From NCBI GenBank assembly GCA_023423065.1, contig JAFAGC010000017.1, forward strand, positions 1-48,612: a stretch of 48,612 nucleotides of DNA. Direction: 5' to 3'. The translations under genes and the position numbers were made by a program. The DNA comes from Pseudomonadota bacterium (GTDB lineage Bacteria; Pseudomonadota; Gammaproteobacteria; Steroidobacterales; Steroidobacteraceae). Of the stretch, positions 31,035 through 39,920 are shown piece by piece; position 1 is the first letter of the stretch; every line of letters starts with the position of its first letter. The notes under the pieces are model-generated. The model ran no database searches. It worked only from the letters and a program-made list of their open reading frames with translations, and was not told the DNA's origin.

Positions 31035-32366
31035 ATGGCCAACCCAAGATCCGGTACCCCAACCACCTCGCTGGAGCGCGATGCACGGCGCATCAATGAG
31101 GCCCATGCCGCAGAGGTCCGGCCCGGGGACATCGCCATCGGCGTCATCATCGGCCGTACCTCCGAATTCTTCGATTTCTTCGTCTATGCCATCGCGTCCG
31201 TGGTCGTATTCCCACAGCGCGTGTTTCCGTTCGTCGACGAGCTGACCGGAACCCTTTATTCGTTCGCGGTGTTCGCGGTGGCGTTCCTCGCCCGCCCGTT
31301 CGGAACGATCATGTTCACGGCCATCGACCGCACCTTCGGGCGCGGCATGAAACTACTGGTCGCGCTGTTCCTGCTGGGCACGTCGACCGTCGCGCTGGCC
31401 TTCCTGCCCGGATACGACCAGATAGGCCTCTGGTCGGTGTGGATACTCATAATGATGCGCTGCGGTCAGGGGCTCGCGATGGGCGGTTCCTGGGACGGGC
31501 TGCCGGCGCTGCTGGCCTTGAATGCCCCGAAGAACCGCCGCGGCTACTACGCGATGATTCCGCAGCTCGGCGCATTGATAGGCCTCGCGATCGCGAGCGC
31601 GCTGTTCGCCTTCATCATCAGCGAGTTGACCGCCACGGACTTCCTCGACTGGGGCTGGCGCTTCCCGTTCTTCGTCGCCTTTGCGATCAACGTGGTCGCG
31701 TTGTTCGCGCGCCTGCGCATCGTGGTGACGCCCGAATACACACAGGCCTTCGATTCGCAGGAGCTGCAACCCTCGACCATCGGCGAGACGATCCGCCACG
31801 GCGGCCGCACCATCGTCATCGGCGCGTTCGCGCCGCTCGCGAGTTTCGCGCTGTTCCACATGGTGACCGTGTTCCCGCTCTCTTGGGTGTTCCTGTACAC
31901 GCAGGACAACCCGGCACGCTTCCTCGTCATGCAGGCGATCGGCGCCGCGCTCGGCGTGTGTTCCATTTACGCCTCGGGATTCCTGGCGGACCGCGTGGGC
32001 CGCAGGACCTTGTTGGGAGCAACCGCCGCCGCGATCGCGGCATTCAGCGGCTTCGCGCCGCAATTGCTGGGCGGTGGCGAAATCGGCGAGGCGGTGTTCA
32101 TGGCCTCGGGTTACGTACTGCTCGGACTGTCGTTCGGCCAGGCGTCCGGCGCCGTGGCCGCGAGCTTTCCGATCCAGTATCGCTACACCGGCTCGGCCAT
32201 GACGTCGGACCTCGCATGGTTGTTTGGCGCCGGTTTCGCTCCCTGGGTAGCGCTGATGTTCTCAAGCCAGTTCGGCCTGGCGTTCGCGGGTGTCTATCTA
32301 CTGTCCGGCGCGCTCGCGACACTGATCGCGTTGTACCTCAACCGCAAGACGATGCAGGATCGCTGA
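31035..32366 (+). CDS. MFS transporter, metabolite:H+ symporter (MHS) type
   Basis: 443 residues, twelve hydrophobic segments. IGRTSEFFDFFVYAIASVV and LARPFGTIMFTAIDRTFGR match the first helix and the loop 2-3 motif (G-x-x-x-D-R-x-G-R class) of the MHS family (citrate, shikimate, proline/betaine and alpha-ketoglutarate carriers). ASGFLADRVGRRTLLG is the second conserved loop. The substrate is not recognisable. ATG 31035 follows AAAAGGGGGCACG. Divergent from the cyo operon with the palindrome at 30980-30998 shared between them. Confidence 0.88.
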   Translation: MANPRSGTPTTSLERDARRINEAHAAEVRPGDIAIGVIIGRTSEFFDFFVYAIASVVVFPQRVFPFVDELTGTLYSFAVFAVAFLARPFGTIMFTAIDRTFGRGMKLLVALFLLGTSTVALAFLPGYDQIGLWSVWILIMMRCGQGLAMGGSWDGLPALLALNAPKNRRGYYAMIPQLGALIGLAIASALFAFIISELTATDFLDWGWRFPFFVAFAINVVALFARLRIVVTPEYTQAFDSQELQPSTIGETIRHGGRTIVIGAFAPLASFALFHMVTVFPLSWVFLYTQDNPARFLVMQAIGAALGVCSIYASGFLADRVGRRTLLGATAAAIAAFSGFAPQLLGGGEIGEAVFMASGYVLLGLSFGQASGAVAASFPIQYRYTGSAMTSDLAWLFGAGFAPWVALMFSSQFGLAFAGVYLLSGALATLIALYLNRKTMQDR

Positions 32367-32447
32367 ACGTTTCGGAGGCGCCATCCGGTCGGAACGTTCC
32401 TACGCGCTCTCCCACATCGGTGACCTTCCCCTACCTCTTTCGATAGC

Positions 32448-32491
32448 TCGCATCCTCGCCTCCTTCGGCTCGCCGCCGGGGATGCGATTTT
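32448..32491 (+). terminator. Hairpin with T-run just upstream of the DUF3187 gene
   Basis: TCGCATCC (32448-32455) pairs exactly with GGATGCGA (32480-32487), and TTTT follows at 32488-32491. It could end the MFS transcript or attenuate the DUF3187 gene starting at 32507. The 24-nt loop is long, so this is uncertain. Confidence 0.35.
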
Positions 32492-32506
32492 CCGAGAATT
32501 TCACGC

Positions 32507-33589
32507 ATGAGATTCCTGCATGCGTCAGTCACTTTCTTCATGTTGATCGTTCTCGGCGCGGCACAAGCCGCGGCCGGCGACTTCTACGGACCGCTGCGAG
32601 CACGCGATCTTTCACCCTTCGGATTCCTGCGTCTCGACATGCGACCCGCTCACGCCGCTTCGATGGAGCCCGGCAGCTGGGCGCTCGAGACCGAGTTCGC
32701 CTCGCAGAACACCTGGGCGATGAGCCCGCGCGTCGAGGAATACCTGACTGGGCTCGAAGCCAGCGGCCGGCGCGCGCTGGGCGAGGAAGAAGTCGCGGCC
32801 ATCCGCGACCTGCCCGGCGAGAACTATCTCGTCGATCTCGAGATGACCATGGTCGACTTGACGCTGCATCACCAGCTCACGCCACGGCTGTCCGCCTACC
32901 TGATCACGAGCGCCGTGTCGTACGAGGGTGGATACCTCGACGGCACCGTCGAAAAATTCCACGACGCATTCGGCCTCAGCACCTTCGGCCGCCCCGGAGT
33001 GCGGCGCGACGACGTCAACGTGATCTACGACCTCAAGTCGACCTCGTACACGCAGCTGGGAGGCTCGCCGACGAGCGGCGGACTACTCGACCCGACGATC
33101 GGCCTGCGCTATTCGGGCATTCAGTTGGGCCGCGCGTGGCAGGTTTCGCTCGAAGCGGCGGTGAAGGTGCCGCTCGACGGCAGGCGGCGGATGCTCTCGA
33201 CCGGTCGCACCGACTACGGACTGCAGGCGTCCGCGCAGTGGCTCGGCAGGCGCCAGGCGTTTTATGCGAACGCCAGCGCGGTGTATTTCTCCGGCGGCGA
33301 TTTCCTCGTGAACCACGAGCGGCAGATCGTGCCGACGCTGGTCATCGGTTACGAATACGCGCTGACGGAGAACACCAACCTGAACCTGCAGGCGTACGCG
33401 AGCACGAGCCAGTATTCGCGGCGCGAGACGGATCTCGACGAATTGCTGGGCAACAAGTATCAGGTGACCGCCGGAGTGCGGCACCGCCGCGGCGATGTCG
33501 TCTACTCCTTCGGCGTCACGGAAAACGTGCAGAACATCAACAACACGCCGGACGTGGCGTTTCAGTTCGGGCTGGTGTGGTTGCCCTGA
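32507..33589 (+). CDS. DUF3187 family outer-membrane-like protein
   Basis: 360 residues. Signal peptide MRFLHASVTFFMLIVLGAAQA with cleavage near AAA-GDF. The body is rich in alternating aromatic/polar strands such as LEMTMVDLTLHHQLTPRLSAYL and ends in QFGLVWLP, as expected for a beta-barrel with a C-terminal aromatic signal. FYGPLRARDLSPFGFLRLDM is the DUF3187 start. The function is unknown. GAGAA precedes the ATG at a slightly long distance. Convergent with the next gene. Confidence 0.85.
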   Translation: MRFLHASVTFFMLIVLGAAQAAAGDFYGPLRARDLSPFGFLRLDMRPAHAASMEPGSWALETEFASQNTWAMSPRVEEYLTGLEASGRRALGEEEVAAIRDLPGENYLVDLEMTMVDLTLHHQLTPRLSAYLITSAVSYEGGYLDGTVEKFHDAFGLSTFGRPGVRRDDVNVIYDLKSTSYTQLGGSPTSGGLLDPTIGLRYSGIQLGRAWQVSLEAAVKVPLDGRRRMLSTGRTDYGLQASAQWLGRRQAFYANASAVYFSGGDFLVNHERQIVPTLVIGYEYALTENTNLNLQAYASTSQYSRRETDLDELLGNKYQVTAGVRHRRGDVVYSFGVTENVQNINNTPDVAFQFGLVWLP

Positions 33590-33611
33590 ATCGACCCGGC
33601 GCGTGGGCTGA

Positions 33612-33974
33612 CTACTTCGTCTGCATCCACTTCGGGCTCAGATCCCTGCGCGTGAGGTGCATCCGGTAGCGCACGTCATCGAGCGTGAACTGCAGGAGCT
33701 GGCGCGGCGGATTGCTGGTCTTGAGCATGTCGCGCGCGAGGAAGACGTCGCTGGCTTCGAACTGCACCTGCAGCCAGTCGCCTTCGGCGCGCTGCGGGTC
33801 TTCTTCGAGACCTTCGAGAATTTTCTGGATCTTCTCGAAGTGCTCGGGGTTCGAAGCCTTGAGCTGCGCCAACGACGCGTGGTCGCGCAGGTCGATGGTG
33901 GTGCGCGTCGGTTGGTCGGCCGCATGAGCCGAAATCCCGATCATGGCGAGCGCGAGAAAGAGAGCTTTCAGCAT
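33612..33974 (-). CDS. Small secreted protein of unknown function
   Basis: 120 residues. A clear signal peptide, MLKALFLALAMIGISAHA, with an AHA-A cleavage site. The mature part is hydrophilic: RTTIDLRDHASLAQLKASNP, then KIQKILEGLEEDPQRAEGDW and DVRYRMHLTRRDLSPKW. It looks like an uncharacterised periplasmic protein; no metal motif or cysteine is present. GGAG precedes the ATG. It lies downstream of the TIM-barrel gene in the same direction (53-nt gap), so possibly the same transcript. Confidence 0.7.
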   Translation of the reverse strand: MLKALFLALAMIGISAHAADQPTRTTIDLRDHASLAQLKASNPEHFEKIQKILEGLEEDPQRAEGDWLQVQFEASDVFLARDMLKTSNPPRQLLQFTLDDVRYRMHLTRRDLSPKWMQTK

Positions 33975-34027
33975 GGCTGACTCCTTCTGAGGTGCGGCGG
34001 CGCCAGTTTAGCCCCTCCGCGAGCGAT

Positions 34028-34933
34028 CTAGATATTCGCCTGAACGCGCTGCAGCAGCCAGTCGGCGATCTTCTCGGAGTCGAATTCCTGTTCCTTGCGG
34101 CTCCACTGCTCGACGAGATAAATGCCCTTGAAGCCGGCGCGCTCGCACAGCTGCACGCAGCGGTCGAAGTCGTATGAAAGGTGTCCCCCTTTCGGGTCGA
34201 AGTCCACGGCCTTCGCGGAAACGACGTAGGCATACGGGATGATCTTCGCGAGCGATTCCCACATCGTCTCGACCGGGTAGTTGCCGAAATCGGGCAGCGT
34301 GTAGAAGTTCCCGGGCCCCGCGGCCTCGCGGATTCGCAGGTGGATCGCGGGATCCATTTCGAGACCGAAGTGGTTCTCGGTGAGCAGAGGCAGGCCTTTC
34401 GAGCGGCAGTACGAGTTCAACTCCTTCATCGAGGCGATGCTCTTGTCTACCGGGCTGCCCGCCTTGCCTGGATTGATCCTGATCGATCGGCTGCCGAGAA
34501 ACGCCGTCGCGTCTATCCACTTGCGAGCGTTGTCGAGGCTGCGCTGGCGCTCCTCCTCGTTCGCGCTGGCGAGATCGTAGTTCCCGTCGAGCTGTACGTT
34601 GATCAGCCGAGTGCCGGCGGCCTTGATCCGATCCCGCAGTTCCGCGAGGTACGGCGCCTCGAGCGACTCGAAGTGATGGCTCCAGAATTCGAGATTGCGG
34701 ACGCCGAAGCGGTCGACGTAGTACGCCGGCACTTCGAGCAGGGTCAGCGGGCTCTTGATCTCGCTCACGTCTTTCGGCTTGGTTTGCGCGAAGCGGTTGC
34801 GGAAGATCACCGTGCCCATGCCGATGCGGTCGGTGCCGTGTTGCGCGGCGCGCGCGGAGCTCGAGGCGGTCGCGATGGAAATGAGCAAGCCGCCGCCGTG
34901 AATCAGGAAAGTCCGTCTTTGCATGCCTGGCAT
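34028..34933 (-). CDS. Tat-exported sugar phosphate isomerase/epimerase-like TIM-barrel protein
   Basis: 301 residues. MQRRTFLIHGGGLLISIATA has the Tat twin-arginine pattern (RRTFL) followed by an uncharged h-region, with cleavage near SARA-A. The barrel resembles xylose isomerase-like/AP endonuclease family 2 proteins: RNLEFWSHHFES, TRLINVQLDGNYDLA, PLLTENHFGLEMDP (Glu/His metal-site candidates) and FKGIYLVEQWSRKE. Tat export implies folding with a metal or cofactor before transport. The substrate is unknown, perhaps a sugar derivative in the periplasm. Confidence 0.8.
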   Translation of the reverse strand: MPGMQRRTFLIHGGGLLISIATASSSARAAQHGTDRIGMGTVIFRNRFAQTKPKDVSEIKSPLTLLEVPAYYVDRFGVRNLEFWSHHFESLEAPYLAELRDRIKAAGTRLINVQLDGNYDLASANEEERQRSLDNARKWIDATAFLGSRSIRINPGKAGSPVDKSIASMKELNSYCRSKGLPLLTENHFGLEMDPAIHLRIREAAGPGNFYTLPDFGNYPVETMWESLAKIIPYAYVVSAKAVDFDPKGGHLSYDFDRCVQLCERAGFKGIYLVEQWSRKEQEFDSEKIADWLLQRVQANI

Positions 34934-35004
34934 TGTAGTGCAGGTCGCGGGTCTCCTGCGGGCCTACACCACTTCGTCCCTCGCTCATTCAAACTGTGTC
35001 ACCC

Positions 35005-36669
35005 ATGACCTCCACCGATCCGGAATCACCGCAGGCGACGCAGCCGCCGTCCGCGTTGTCGCCATTGCGATATCCGGTGTTCCGGAATGTCTGGGCCGCG
35101 AACACGCTCGGGAGTCTCGGCGGCCTCATCCAGTCGGTGGGCGCGGCGTGGTTGATGATTTCGATCACCCAGTCCGCGGACATGGTCGCGCTGGTTCAGA
35201 CCTCGCTCACGTTGCCGATCGTGTTGCTGTCCCTGGTCGCGGGAGCGATGGCCGACAATCACGACCGGCGCAAGGTGATGCTGGGCGCGCAGATCTTCCT
35301 GTTTCTCGCGTCGGTCGCGCTGATGACGTGCGCATGGACGGGGTTGATCACGCCGTGGCTGCTCCTGGCGTTCACGTTCGCGATCGGCTGCGGCACGGCG
35401 TTCAACGCGCCGGCCTGGCAGGCCTCCGTCGGCGACATGGTGCCGCGCGCGGAGTTGCCCGGTGCCGTGGCGCTCAACAGCATGGGTTTCAACATCGCGC
35501 GCAGCATCGGACCTGCGATCGGCGGCCTCATCGTGGCGGCCGCGGGCGCCGCCGCCGCGTTCGCGGTGAACGCGCTCAGTTATCTCCCGCTGATAACGGT
35601 GCTCGCGCGCTGGCGGCCCGTTCGTCCGCACAGGGCACTGCCGCGCGAGACGCTCGGCCTCGCGGTCTCGGCCGGCATCCGCTACGTCGCGATGTCGCCC
35701 GCCATCAGCACCGTGCTGTTGCGAAGCGCCATCTTCGGTATCGCGGCGAGTTCCGTCATGGCGTTGTTGCCGGTGGTGGCGAAATTCCTGCTCGAGGGAG
35801 GACCGCTGACCTACGGCCTGTTGTTAGGCGCGTTCGGGCTCGGCGCCGTCGGCGGCGCGCTCGGCAATGCGCGTTTGCGGCAGGTGATGTCGACCGAGGG
35901 CATCGTGCGCACGGCCACCGTCGCGTTCGCGGGAGCGGCGGCCATCGTGGGCCTGAGCAATATGACGCTCGCGACCATGGTGGGCTTGTTCGTCGCCGGC
36001 GCCGGCTGGCTGCTGGCGCTCGCGACGTTCAACGTGTCGGTGCAGATGTCGGCGCCGCGATGGGTCGTCGCGCGCGCGCTGTCGCTCTACCAGATGGCCG
36101 CGTTCAGCGGACTCGCCGCGGGTAGCTGGCTGTGGGGCGAGGTCGCGGCGGCTCTGAGCGTCAGCGCGGCATTGTCGATCGCCGCGGCCGTCATGCTGGC
36201 GACGGCGGCGCTCGGCCGCTGGCTGCCGCTGGCGCAGACGACAGAGCTCAATCTCGATCTGCTGGAAAGCTGGAAGGAGCCGAGCACCGCGGTACCGGTC
36301 GATGCGCGGACCGGTCCGGTCGTGATCACGATCGAATACCACATCCGCGAGAGCGACCTCGTCGAGTTCCTGGCCGCGATGACCGAGCGCCGGCGCATCC
36401 GGCGCCGCGATGGCGCGCGCAACTGGCGGCTGCTGCGCGACCTGGCCGATCCCGGGATCTGGATAGAGCGCTACGAGACACCCACGTGGCTGGACTACAT
36501 CCGCCACAACAGCCGCATCACTCACCACGACGCGCTGATTCCCCAGCGCCTGCGCGCGCTGCATCGCGGTCCCGGCGGGCCGCGCGTGCGCCGCATGATC
36601 GAACGTCAGAGCACGCGCGCTCCCCTGCCTGCGACGTCGGAGCCACCCATCGATCCGCCACTGTCGTAG
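35005..36669 (+). CDS. MFS transporter (MFS_3/EntS-like) with C-terminal soluble domain
   Basis: 554 residues from ATG 35005 (a GTG at 34996 is also possible). PSALSPLRYPVFRNVWAANT and AGAMADNHDRRKVMLG (loop 2-3 with DRR) identify the MFS_3 group of exporters. Twelve hydrophobic segments extend to about residue 420. The last ~110 residues are cytosolic: VVITIEYHIRESDLVEFLAAM, then GIWIERYETPTWLDYIRH, resembling an antibiotic-biosynthesis-monooxygenase-like ferredoxin fold often found fused to this transporter group. The substrate is unknown. The stop lies just before a large inverted repeat. Confidence 0.85.
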   Translation: MTSTDPESPQATQPPSALSPLRYPVFRNVWAANTLGSLGGLIQSVGAAWLMISITQSADMVALVQTSLTLPIVLLSLVAGAMADNHDRRKVMLGAQIFLFLASVALMTCAWTGLITPWLLLAFTFAIGCGTAFNAPAWQASVGDMVPRAELPGAVALNSMGFNIARSIGPAIGGLIVAAAGAAAAFAVNALSYLPLITVLARWRPVRPHRALPRETLGLAVSAGIRYVAMSPAISTVLLRSAIFGIAASSVMALLPVVAKFLLEGGPLTYGLLLGAFGLGAVGGALGNARLRQVMSTEGIVRTATVAFAGAAAIVGLSNMTLATMVGLFVAGAGWLLALATFNVSVQMSAPRWVVARALSLYQMAAFSGLAAGSWLWGEVAAALSVSAALSIAAAVMLATAALGRWLPLAQTTELNLDLLESWKEPSTAVPVDARTGPVVITIEYHIRESDLVEFLAAMTERRRIRRRDGARNWRLLRDLADPGIWIERYETPTWLDYIRHNSRITHHDALIPQRLRALHRGPGGPRVRRMIERQSTRAPLPATSEPPIDPPLS

Positions 36670-36671
36670 GA

Positions 36672-36761
36672 AAGACGGTGCCTGGCACGGAAAAGCCGGG
36701 AGAAGCGGCGACGCAGCGGTGAGGCTTCTTCTCCCGGCTTTTCCGTGCCAGGCACCGTCTT
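36672..36761. repeat. 34-bp perfect inverted repeat between convergent genes (REP-like hairpin)
   Basis: Left arm 36672-36705 and right arm 36728-36761 are exact reverse complements over 34 bp, with a 22-nt loop. The outer part of each arm contains GGTGCCTGGCAC, itself a short palindrome (GTGCC-T-GGCAC). It fills the gap between the stop of the MFS gene and the stop of the ABC permease gene; the right arm ends on the first base of the permease stop codon. It may act as a bidirectional terminator and/or a repetitive extragenic palindrome. A T-run is absent. Confidence 0.85.
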
Positions 36762-38038
36762 CACTCGTGGCGTAGTGCTTCGATGGGAGCGAGGTTGGCT
36801 GCACGGCGCGCGGGCAGGATGCCGAACAACATGCCGACCAGCGCCGAGAATCCCGTGGCGCCGACGATTGCCCACCAGGGCACGGCCGGCGGCGGGAAGT
36901 GCGGGATCACCTTCGCCGCGAGCACGCCTAACAACCAGCCCAGCCCGATGCCGATGATGCCGCCGATCAACGCGAGCACCATGGCTTCGATCAGGAACTG
37001 CATCAGGATGAACTTGCGCGGCGCGCCGAGCGCCTTCGCGATGCCGATCTCGCGCGTCCGCTCCGTGACCGACACCAGCATGATGTTCATGATGCCGACG
37101 CCGCCCACGAGCAGCGAGATTCCGACCACCGCGGAAATGACCAGCGTGATGGTGCCGGACACGCGCTCGATGGTTTCAGTGAGAGATTGCGAGGTCATGA
37201 CCTGGAAGTCGTCCGGATCCGTCGGGCCAATCTTGTGCGCGCGGCGCAGCAGCGCCGTGATGCGGCTCGTGACGTCGTCGACCGCGTCGAGATCGTCCAC
37301 CGTGAGCATGATGGCCATGTCCGGCTGGCGCTGCGGGCCGGCCAGCGCGAGCCCGGTCTCGAACGGGATGACGACATAGTTGTCCATGCTCTGCCCGAAC
37401 ATCTCGCCGCGCGGTTCCATCGCGCCCACGACCTTGAACCATTCGCCGCCCACCTGGATGAAGGTGCCGGTCGGATCCTCGGGGAGCTTGAGATCGACGC
37501 GCGCCTTGTCGCCGAGCACCACGACTCGCCGGCGAGTGTCGTTGTCGCTGTCGGTGACGAAGCGGCCCACGCGTGGATAGGACTGGTTGACGAGCTGGAA
37601 CCAGCTGGTCGTCGCGTACACCTGCGCGCCGCTCGAGTTGCCGGCGTGGGTCACACCGCCGGGTAGATTGAGACCGGACATCGGCGTGACGTTGCTGATG
37701 CCCGCGATGCGGTATTTCACGAGCTCGAGGTCCGCGGGCGTCAGCCGGTTCCATTTGCCGATCAGCCAGTCCTCGCGCGACGTGTGCGACTGGATCTGCA
37801 GCGCGTTGCCGCCGAAGCCCTGGAACTCGTCCATCACCGAACGTGTGAGGCCCTGCAGCAGCGAGACGATGCAGATGACGGATGCCACGCCGATGATGAC
37901 GCCGAGCATCGTGAGGAAGCTGCGCATGCGATGCGAGCGGATGCTGCCGAGCGCGGAGCGCACACACTCCTGCACGGCGTAGAACATCGCCTGCAGGCGA
38001 TTCACGTCGTCGATCGGCGCCGCGCTTTCCGGGTTCAT
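36761..38038 (-). CDS. MacB/FtsX-type ABC transporter permease
   Basis: 425 residues. Four transmembrane segments: one near the N-terminus (SFLTMLGVIIGVASVICIVS) and three at the C-terminus (ITLVISAVVGISLLVGGVGI, LIEAMVLALIGGIIGIGLGW, WWAIVGATGFSALVGMLFGI). A large periplasmic domain lies between them, the MacB_PCD plus FtsX layout. The signature SVTERTREIGIAKALGAPRK is intact and PARRAANLAPIEALRHE closes the family ending. It works with the ATPase 4 nt upstream (ATGA overlap) as a mechanotransmission pump. Last gene of the seven-gene operon. Confidence 0.92.
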   Translation of the reverse strand: MNPESAAPIDDVNRLQAMFYAVQECVRSALGSIRSHRMRSFLTMLGVIIGVASVICIVSLLQGLTRSVMDEFQGFGGNALQIQSHTSREDWLIGKWNRLTPADLELVKYRIAGISNVTPMSGLNLPGGVTHAGNSSGAQVYATTSWFQLVNQSYPRVGRFVTDSDNDTRRRVVVLGDKARVDLKLPEDPTGTFIQVGGEWFKVVGAMEPRGEMFGQSMDNYVVIPFETGLALAGPQRQPDMAIMLTVDDLDAVDDVTSRITALLRRAHKIGPTDPDDFQVMTSQSLTETIERVSGTITLVISAVVGISLLVGGVGIMNIMLVSVTERTREIGIAKALGAPRKFILMQFLIEAMVLALIGGIIGIGLGWLLGVLAAKVIPHFPPPAVPWWAIVGATGFSALVGMLFGILPARRAANLAPIEALRHE

Positions 38039-38715
38039 GCGGCCTGCGCCCGGTCTTCGACGATGCGCCCATCGTGCAGCCGCACGACTCGCTGGCAGTA
38101 CGCGGCGATCGCTGCATCGTGCGTGACGATGATGATGGTCATGCCCTCGCGATGCAGATCCCCGAACACGCCCATGATTTCGCGCGCGGTCTTGCTGTCG
38201 AGGTTGCCGGTCGGCTCGTCCGCGAGCAGCACTTCAGGCCGGCCGACCAATGCCCGCGCGATCGCGACGCGCTGCCGCTGTCCGCCGGACAACTCGTTGG
38301 GTTTGTGCAGCGTGCGGGCTTCGAGACCCACGCGCGCCAAAGCGGCGATCGCGCGTTCGCGTCGCACGCCCGGCGCAAGGCCGCGGTAGATCAGCGGCTG
38401 CGCGACGTTGTCGGCGAGACTGGTGCGCGGCATCAGGTAGTAACTCTGGAAGATGAAGCCGATCTTGCGATTGCGCACGCGCGCGAGCTGATCCTCGCTG
38501 AGCGCGCCGACGTTCTCGCCGTCGAGCGTGTACGTGCCGGTAGTCGGCAGATCCAGGCAACCGAGCACGTTCATCATCGTCGACTTGCCGGAGCCCGACG
38601 GGCCGATCAGCGCGACGTATTCATTGCGCGCGATGCTGAGATCGACGTCGGCGAGCGCGGCGAGCTCGGTGCTGCCCATCCGGTATGTCTTGCCGATACC
38701 GCGCAGCTCGATCAC
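38035..38715 (-). CDS. ABC transporter ATP-binding protein (MacB/LolD class)
   Basis: 226 residues. Walker A LIGPSGSGKSTMMNVLGCLD, Q-loop IGFIFQSYYLMPRTSL, signature LSGGQRQRVAIARALVGRP and Walker B VLLADEPTGNLDSKTA are complete, with the H-loop in IIIVTHDAAIA. The LolD/MacB subclass fits the FtsX-type permease that follows. Its start overlaps the adaptor gene stop as ATGA. Confidence 0.94.
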   Translation of the reverse strand: MIELRGIGKTYRMGSTELAALADVDLSIARNEYVALIGPSGSGKSTMMNVLGCLDLPTTGTYTLDGENVGALSEDQLARVRNRKIGFIFQSYYLMPRTSLADNVAQPLIYRGLAPGVRRERAIAALARVGLEARTLHKPNELSGGQRQRVAIARALVGRPEVLLADEPTGNLDSKTAREIMGVFGDLHREGMTIIIVTHDAAIAAYCQRVVRLHDGRIVEDRAQAA

Positions 38716-39914
38716 TTGTTCGCGGCCAGCTCGGGCTTGACGTTGAGGCCCACCTTCTCGCCGTCCAGCAGGAACAGCAGTGTCTTCGCGGGGCCGACGA
38801 TGACCTGGTCCCCTTGCTTCAACCCGGCCGTGATCGCGATGTGACTGTCGTCCGCGGTGCCCGTGGAAACCGCGCGTTTCACGGCACGTCCCGCGTCGAA
38901 TACGAAAACGCTCGCGATCGACTTTTCGGATTTGGAGGACTTCTCCGGATTGTCCTCGTAGCGCAGCGCCTGCACGGGCACCGCGAGCACTTTCTCGTCG
39001 CTGTCCGATCCGGTGAGCACCTCCGCGCGGCAGCTCATCCCGGGGTGGAAGGTCACGCCGGTCGTATTCGTCAGGCGCACACGCACGGGGTAGCTCTTGC
39101 TCTGCCCGGTGTATCGCGGCGCGATCGCCACCTGTTCCACCACGCCGCTCAGGGTCTTGTCGGGAAAGGCCGCGGGTACGACACGCGCCTCGGCGCCCAC
39201 CCTCACGCGCGCGATGTCCGTTTCGTCGACGTTGATCTCCGCATCGATGCTGGCCGTGTCGGCCACGTCGACGAGCGTCGAGCCGGCGATGCCGGAGAAG
39301 CTGGGCACGGCGGTCTGACCCACCTTGACGTAGATAGCCGTCACCTTGCCGTCGAGCGGCGAGCGGATCTCGGTCTTGGCGAGCTGCTCCTGCGCCGACC
39401 GCAGTTGCGCGATCGCCTGCGTGAGCTGTTCACGGCTGGTGCGAAGATCGACCTCGGCGAGATTGCGCGCGGAGATCAGCTCCTCGAGGCTGTTGGCGTC
39501 CACCATGCCTTGCTCGCGCAGCGCCTCGAAACGTTTCGCCCTCGCGACCAGGGTGTCGAAGTCCACCTGCCGGCGCTCGATGCTGAGCCGTGCCTGGCGC
39601 ACCAACGCCTCGCTCTGCTCGATCGCCGCCTGCGGCGCGCGCGGATCGAGCCGCATGAGCAGCTGATCGCGTTTCACCTGGTCGCCCTCTTCCACGAGGA
39701 TCTCGGTCACGCGGCCCGTGACCTCGGGCGCCAGCGTGACCTGGCTCTCGTAGGTCAGCGCGCCCGACGCGAGCACCGTCGGAGTCAGGCCGCGCATCGA
39801 CACCTGCTCGACGTCGACCATCTTGCCGGCGTCGTCGCGCGAGAGTTTCAGCACCACCGGCAACGCGATCAGCGCGACGAGCGCCCCGACCGAGATCCAT
39901 TGTTTGCGGGTCAT
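38712..39914 (-). CDS. HlyD/RND-type periplasmic adaptor protein
   Basis: 400 residues. One N-terminal anchor helix (WISVGALVALIALPVVL), then the membrane fusion protein pattern: a lipoyl half (TYESQVTLAPEVTGRVTEIL), a coiled-coil hairpin of about residues 90-165 (LVRQARLSIERRQVDFDTLV), the second lipoyl half (KTEIRSPLDGKVTAIYVKVG), and beta-barrel and membrane-proximal domains ending with ITAGLKQGDQVIVG. It would link the MacB-type pump to an outer-membrane channel. No TolC-like gene is in the window. It starts 6 nt after the Yip1 gene. Confidence 0.92.
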   Translation of the reverse strand: MTRKQWISVGALVALIALPVVLKLSRDDAGKMVDVEQVSMRGLTPTVLASGALTYESQVTLAPEVTGRVTEILVEEGDQVKRDQLLMRLDPRAPQAAIEQSEALVRQARLSIERRQVDFDTLVARAKRFEALREQGMVDANSLEELISARNLAEVDLRTSREQLTQAIAQLRSAQEQLAKTEIRSPLDGKVTAIYVKVGQTAVPSFSGIAGSTLVDVADTASIDAEINVDETDIARVRVGAEARVVPAAFPDKTLSGVVEQVAIAPRYTGQSKSYPVRVRLTNTTGVTFHPGMSCRAEVLTGSDSDEKVLAVPVQALRYEDNPEKSSKSEKSIASVFVFDAGRAVKRAVSTGTADDSHIAITAGLKQGDQVIVGPAKTLLFLLDGEKVGLNVKPELAANK

Positions 39915-39920
39915 TCGCGG

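Noticed and set aside
32365..32399. GAACGTT/AACGTTC inverted repeat after the MFS gene
   Set aside because: Seven-bp arms with a 21-nt loop overlapping the stop codon and no T-run; too weak to call a terminator.
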